7,952 nt of DNA, from positions 1 to 7,952 of the forward strand of contig JAJUGM010000146.1 of assembly GCA_029268165.1 (NCBI GenBank), read 5' to 3'. Of this stretch, positions 6,494-7,952 are shown in pieces. Below the pieces are notes generated by a model, which was given only the letters and a program-made list of their open reading frames with translations, had not been told where the DNA came from and did no database searches. The DNA comes from Bacteroidota bacterium (GTDB lineage Bacteria > Bacteroidota > Bacteroidia > Bacteroidales > UBA10428). Positions within the stretch are counted from its first letter, which is position 1; every line of letters starts with the position of its first letter. The position numbers were made by a program, and so were the translations under genes.

Positions 6494-6997
6494 ATGAGTA
6501 AAACAGACGAAAAACCCCTGAAAAAAGTATGCATAATTTGTGCCAAGGGAACAATTGAAGATGTTTATGCCACACTGGTTCTGGCAAACGGAGCTGTAAT
6601 GGAGGGCATTGAAGCCAGGGTATTCTTTACCTTTTTCGGACTTGATGCCATTACCAAAAGCCAGATGAAAAAGCTGCATACGGCTACTGTTGGAAATCCG
6701 GCTTTGCGTATGCCGGGTGGAATACCATTTCCTTCCTTACTGGGCATATTACCTGGCGTTGAAGCCGGTGTTTCAGCCATGATGAAAAGCCAGATGGAAA
6801 AACTTGACATTCCGCCGGTTGATGAATTCCTCGAAATGATCACTGCAGGCGGAGGTGAAATATATGCCTGCAAACTGGCAATGGATATGTTCAAACTGAA
6901 AAAAGAAGATCTGTGGGAAGGTGTCAGCGGAGTACTGACGGTGGGCGAATTTTACGGAATGTGCGGAGGCGAAAACACCCAAATAATATTTACCTGA
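6494..6997 (+). CDS. DsrE2-like protein (DsrE/DsrF/DrsH-like family)
   Basis: The 167-residue product matches the DsrE2 type of the DsrE/DsrF-like fold. KVCIICAKGTIEDVYATLVL is strand 1 and helix 1, with an N-terminal Cys13-x-x-Cys16 pair. ARVFFTFFGLDAITK follows at 41-55. A Gly/Pro-rich hydrophobic stretch (about 74-97) may contact the membrane or a partner. IYACKLAMDMF contains Cys126, at the position of the active persulfide-carrying cysteine of DsrE proteins, and Cys157 lies in YGMCGGENTQ. DsrE2 proteins are commonly encoded with TusA, rhodanese or DsrC-like carriers in sulfur-oxidising microbes and are thought to pass sulfane sulfur between carriers. It is the last gene of the operon, 28 bp after the TusE-like gene and 41 bp before the terminator hairpin. 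A role as sulfur transferase partner of the TusE-like protein is inferred. Confidence 0.85.
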   Translation: MSKTDEKPLKKVCIICAKGTIEDVYATLVLANGAVMEGIEARVFFTFFGLDAITKSQMKKLHTATVGNPALRMPGGIPFPSLLGILPGVEAGVSAMMKSQMEKLDIPPVDEFLEMITAGGGEIYACKLAMDMFKLKKEDLWEGVSGVLTVGEFYGMCGGENTQIIFT

Positions 6998-7038
6998 AAA
7001 AGGTGATATAGTCTTTATTCGGATTTAATTAACATCAG

Positions 7039-7095
7039 ATTGTCCCTGAATCGCCTGTAAGTTTTTAAAAGGCGGTTTCGGGACAATTTTATTTT
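7039..7095 (+). terminator. Intrinsic terminator of the sulfur operon
   Basis: ATTGTCCC (7039-7046) pairs with GGGACAAT (7080-7087), and CGCCT (7052-7056) pairs with AGGCG (7070-7074). The five bases between them pair imperfectly, with one mismatch and two G-U pairs. The stem of about 17 pairs closes a 13-nt loop and is followed by TTTTATTTT. It lies just after the DsrE2-like gene and marks the operon end. Confidence 0.85.
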
Positions 7096-7153
7096 CAAAC
7101 GCAACTTAAATCACAGCAAATGCATCAAATAAAAAAATAAAAAATTCTTAACG

Positions 7154-7609
7154 ATGAAAAAATTAAAACAAACACCTAAAAACTTTTTGTTAATGCTTAA
7201 TAAAATGATTCATATAGTTATTTTATTATCCATTTTTACTGCATTTGCTTGTGAAAAAAATAATGAAACAAGCGCTACGGAATTACTAATTGGTTGCTGG
7301 ATTAATCCGCAAATAACTGACACATGCATAACTTTTGATAAAGCAAGCCAATTAAAAGATAAAGATTACGGGTTTGCCTTCAAACCGGATGGCGTATTTA
7401 TTGAGAGAAAAAACTCAGGATGGTGCGGAACGCCCCCGATATCGTATAAAGATTATACAGGAACATGGATAAAAAACAACTCTCTGATTAATATTACGGT
7501 AGGGTATTGGGGAGGATCGGCTGAATATCAATGGAAAATTATTGATGTTGATGCGAATAAACTGATTATTTATAATGCTTATACAGAATATCATCCGAAC
7601 GATAAATAA
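7154..7609 (+). CDS. Small putative lipoprotein of unknown function
   Basis: The 151-residue product has a hydrophobic N-terminal segment (MIHIVILLSIFTAFAC) ending in a plausible lipobox, AFA followed by Cys33, and then a polar linker (EKNNETSATE). The mature part, about 118 residues, is rich in Trp, Gly and aromatics: LIGCWINPQ, GFAFKPDGVFIERK, TGTWIKNNSLINITVG, YQWKIIDVDANKLIIYN. This pattern of GxW, FxxDG and YxW-type strands recalls the small lipocalin-like or META-like beta-barrel lipoproteins common in Bacteroidota, but I do not recognise a specific family. Cys48, Cys58 and Cys91 could form a disulfide. Starts at 7154 and at 7193 (MLNKMIHIVI) are both possible, and the second gives a more usual signal-peptide length. 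It has its own transcription unit, between two terminators. Confidence 0.7.
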   Translation: MKKLKQTPKNFLLMLNKMIHIVILLSIFTAFACEKNNETSATELLIGCWINPQITDTCITFDKASQLKDKDYGFAFKPDGVFIERKNSGWCGTPPISYKDYTGTWIKNNSLINITVGYWGGSAEYQWKIIDVDANKLIIYNAYTEYHPNDK

Positions 7610-7662
7610 ACCCAATTATTGCATTAGAAAAATTTCTCTTTTTTAGTTTAATAAATATTTAT

Positions 7663-7670
7663 TACTTTTG
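7663..7670 (+). promoter_or_regulatory. Bacteroidota -7 box of the histidine leader
   Basis: TACTTTTG is an exact match to TAnnTTTG. Transcription would start near 7677, some 8 nt before the leader-peptide ATG. The -33 region is only T-rich (around 7639-7644), without a clean TTTG. The combination with a short peptide and a terminator some 100 nt downstream raises confidence. Confidence 0.6.
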
Positions 7671-7684
7671 TAAAAAATTACCGA

Positions 7685-7723
7685 ATGAAAGTGTATCAGG
7701 CATATATTCATCATCATTTGTAA
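7685..7723 (+). CDS. Putative histidine operon leader peptide (12 aa)
   Basis: The frame reads MKVYQAYIHHHL and stops at TAA. Three consecutive CAT codons (7709-7717) in a 12-codon peptide, placed between an exact -7 box and a strong intrinsic terminator, is the arrangement of a ribosome-dependent attenuator for histidine biosynthesis genes. The peptide would have no function of its own: ribosome pausing at the His codons when charged histidyl-tRNA is scarce would be the signal. No Shine-Dalgarno sequence is evident, which is normal for this phylum. I do not recall an identical described leader, and the regulated genes lie outside the window, so this remains an inference, though a specific one. 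Confidence 0.6.
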   Translation: MKVYQAYIHHHL

Positions 7724-7782
7724 TGATATTGCAGGAAGATGCAGTATGTGCCGGATCATATAGGATATCAAAGGTTTGCAAT
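7713..7782 (+). promoter_or_regulatory. Alternative RNA pairings of the putative his attenuator
   Basis: A first hairpin pairs ATCATT (7713-7718), inside the His codons, with AATGAT (7722-7727). Segments overlapping or following its right arm have other partners. TGATAT (7724-7729) can pair with ATATCA (7765-7770), with GTATG/CATAT (7744-7748 and 7757-7761) nested inside. ATTGCA (7728-7733) can pair with TGCAAT (7777-7782), which takes away the 5' arm of the terminator. A ribosome stalled on the His codons would open the first hairpin and free these segments. The pairings were found by eye and have not been checked for energy. Confidence 0.4.
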
Positions 7783-7801
7783 GCTGCAAACCTTTTTTTT
7801 T
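7770..7801 (+). terminator. Strong intrinsic terminator, probably the attenuator terminator
   Basis: AAAGGTTTGCA (7770-7780) and TGCAAACCTTT (7785-7795) form a perfect 11-bp stem with a 4-nt loop (ATGC), followed by a run of T up to 7801. It lies about 47 nt after the stop of the histidine-rich peptide, giving a terminated transcript of about 120 nt. The alternative reading is an ordinary small RNA with its own terminator. Confidence 0.88.
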
Positions 7802-7802
7802 A

Positions 7803-7952
7803 CCCGCCGTAGCCTTGGCGAAGGCGGGTTTAGTCCGCCGTAACCCTGGCGAAGGCGAATGTATTCCACCGTAGCCCTGGCGAAGGCGAATGTATTCCGC
7901 CGTAGCCCTGGCGAAGGCGAATGTATTCCGCCGTAGCCCTGGCGAAGGCGAA
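7803..7952. repeat. 31-bp tandem repeat array, at least five units, running off the window
   Basis: The motif GTAGCC/GTAACC recurs at 7809, 7840, 7871, 7902 and 7933, exactly every 31 bp. The consensus unit is TCCGCCGTAGCCCTGG followed by CGAAGGCGAATGTAT. Unit 1 differs most: it begins CCCGCC and has GGCGGG on the other side, making a perfect 6-bp stem with an inner GCC-TT-GGC stem. Unit 2 has AACC for AGCC, unit 3 has TCCACC, and units 4 and 5 are identical as far as visible. The array is much richer in GC than its surroundings. The period is not a multiple of three and there are no unique spacers. Confidence 0.93.

Larger units (their letters stand above)
7610..7952. other. Gene-poor right end: leader region and tandem repeat
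   Basis: After the lipoprotein stop there is no long reading frame up to the window edge. The stretch holds a promoter box, a 12-codon histidine-rich peptide, a strong terminator and a five-copy 31-bp tandem repeat, each listed separately. The layout implies a plus-strand operon starting to the right of the window. Confidence 0.7.

Noticed and set aside
7803..7952. CRISPR array
   Set aside because: The 31-bp units follow each other with no unique spacers, and the whole period is repeated sequence, so it is a tandem repeat.

Overview
The window looks like chromosomal DNA of an AT-rich Bacteroidota member, probably of the Bacteroidales type. The grounds are a secreted protein ending in a type IX secretion (T9SS) sorting domain, promoter boxes of the Bacteroidota form TAnnTTTG, few clear Shine-Dalgarno sequences, and GC-richer hairpin repeats between genes. 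No rRNA, tRNA, transposase or CRISPR array is visible.

Layout. (1) Positions 1-251, minus strand: the 5' part of a NifX/NifB-type cofactor-binding protein, cut by the window edge, with an 18-bp palindrome overlapping its probable promoter. (2) 393-1241, plus: a ten-helix EamA/DMT transporter. (3) 1431-3146, plus: a secreted seven-repeat beta-propeller protein with a T9SS tail. (4) 3262-3957, minus: a Crp/Fnr-family regulator with an N-terminal cysteine cluster. (5) 3992-4077: a double-hairpin intergenic repeat. (6) 4192-6997, plus: a tight four-gene operon encoding an SQR-like flavoprotein, a DUF1641 protein, a TusE/DsrC-like sulfur carrier and a DsrE2-like protein, closed by a strong terminator at 7039-7095. 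(7) 7154-7609, plus: a small lipoprotein of unknown role. (8) 7663-7801: a promoter, a 12-codon peptide containing three consecutive histidine codons, and a strong terminator; this reads as a histidine attenuator whose operon lies beyond the right edge. (9) 7803-7952: a 31-bp tandem repeat reaching the window end.

The central story is the sulfur module. Two FNR-like boxes (TGAT-N4-ATCA) lie in tandem between the divergent Crp/Fnr gene and the operon, and the nearer box is centred about 41.5 bp before the start site inferred from a -7-like element. The simplest reading is that the neighbouring regulator activates an operon in which an SQR-like enzyme produces sulfane sulfur that TusE- and DsrE2-like carriers then handle. 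The DUF1641 protein would be an accessory partner. No dsrAB, sHdr, TusA or rhodanese gene is in the window, so the final sulfur acceptor is unknown.

Functions are assigned from recognisable motifs and general family knowledge. No database search or RNA folding was run.
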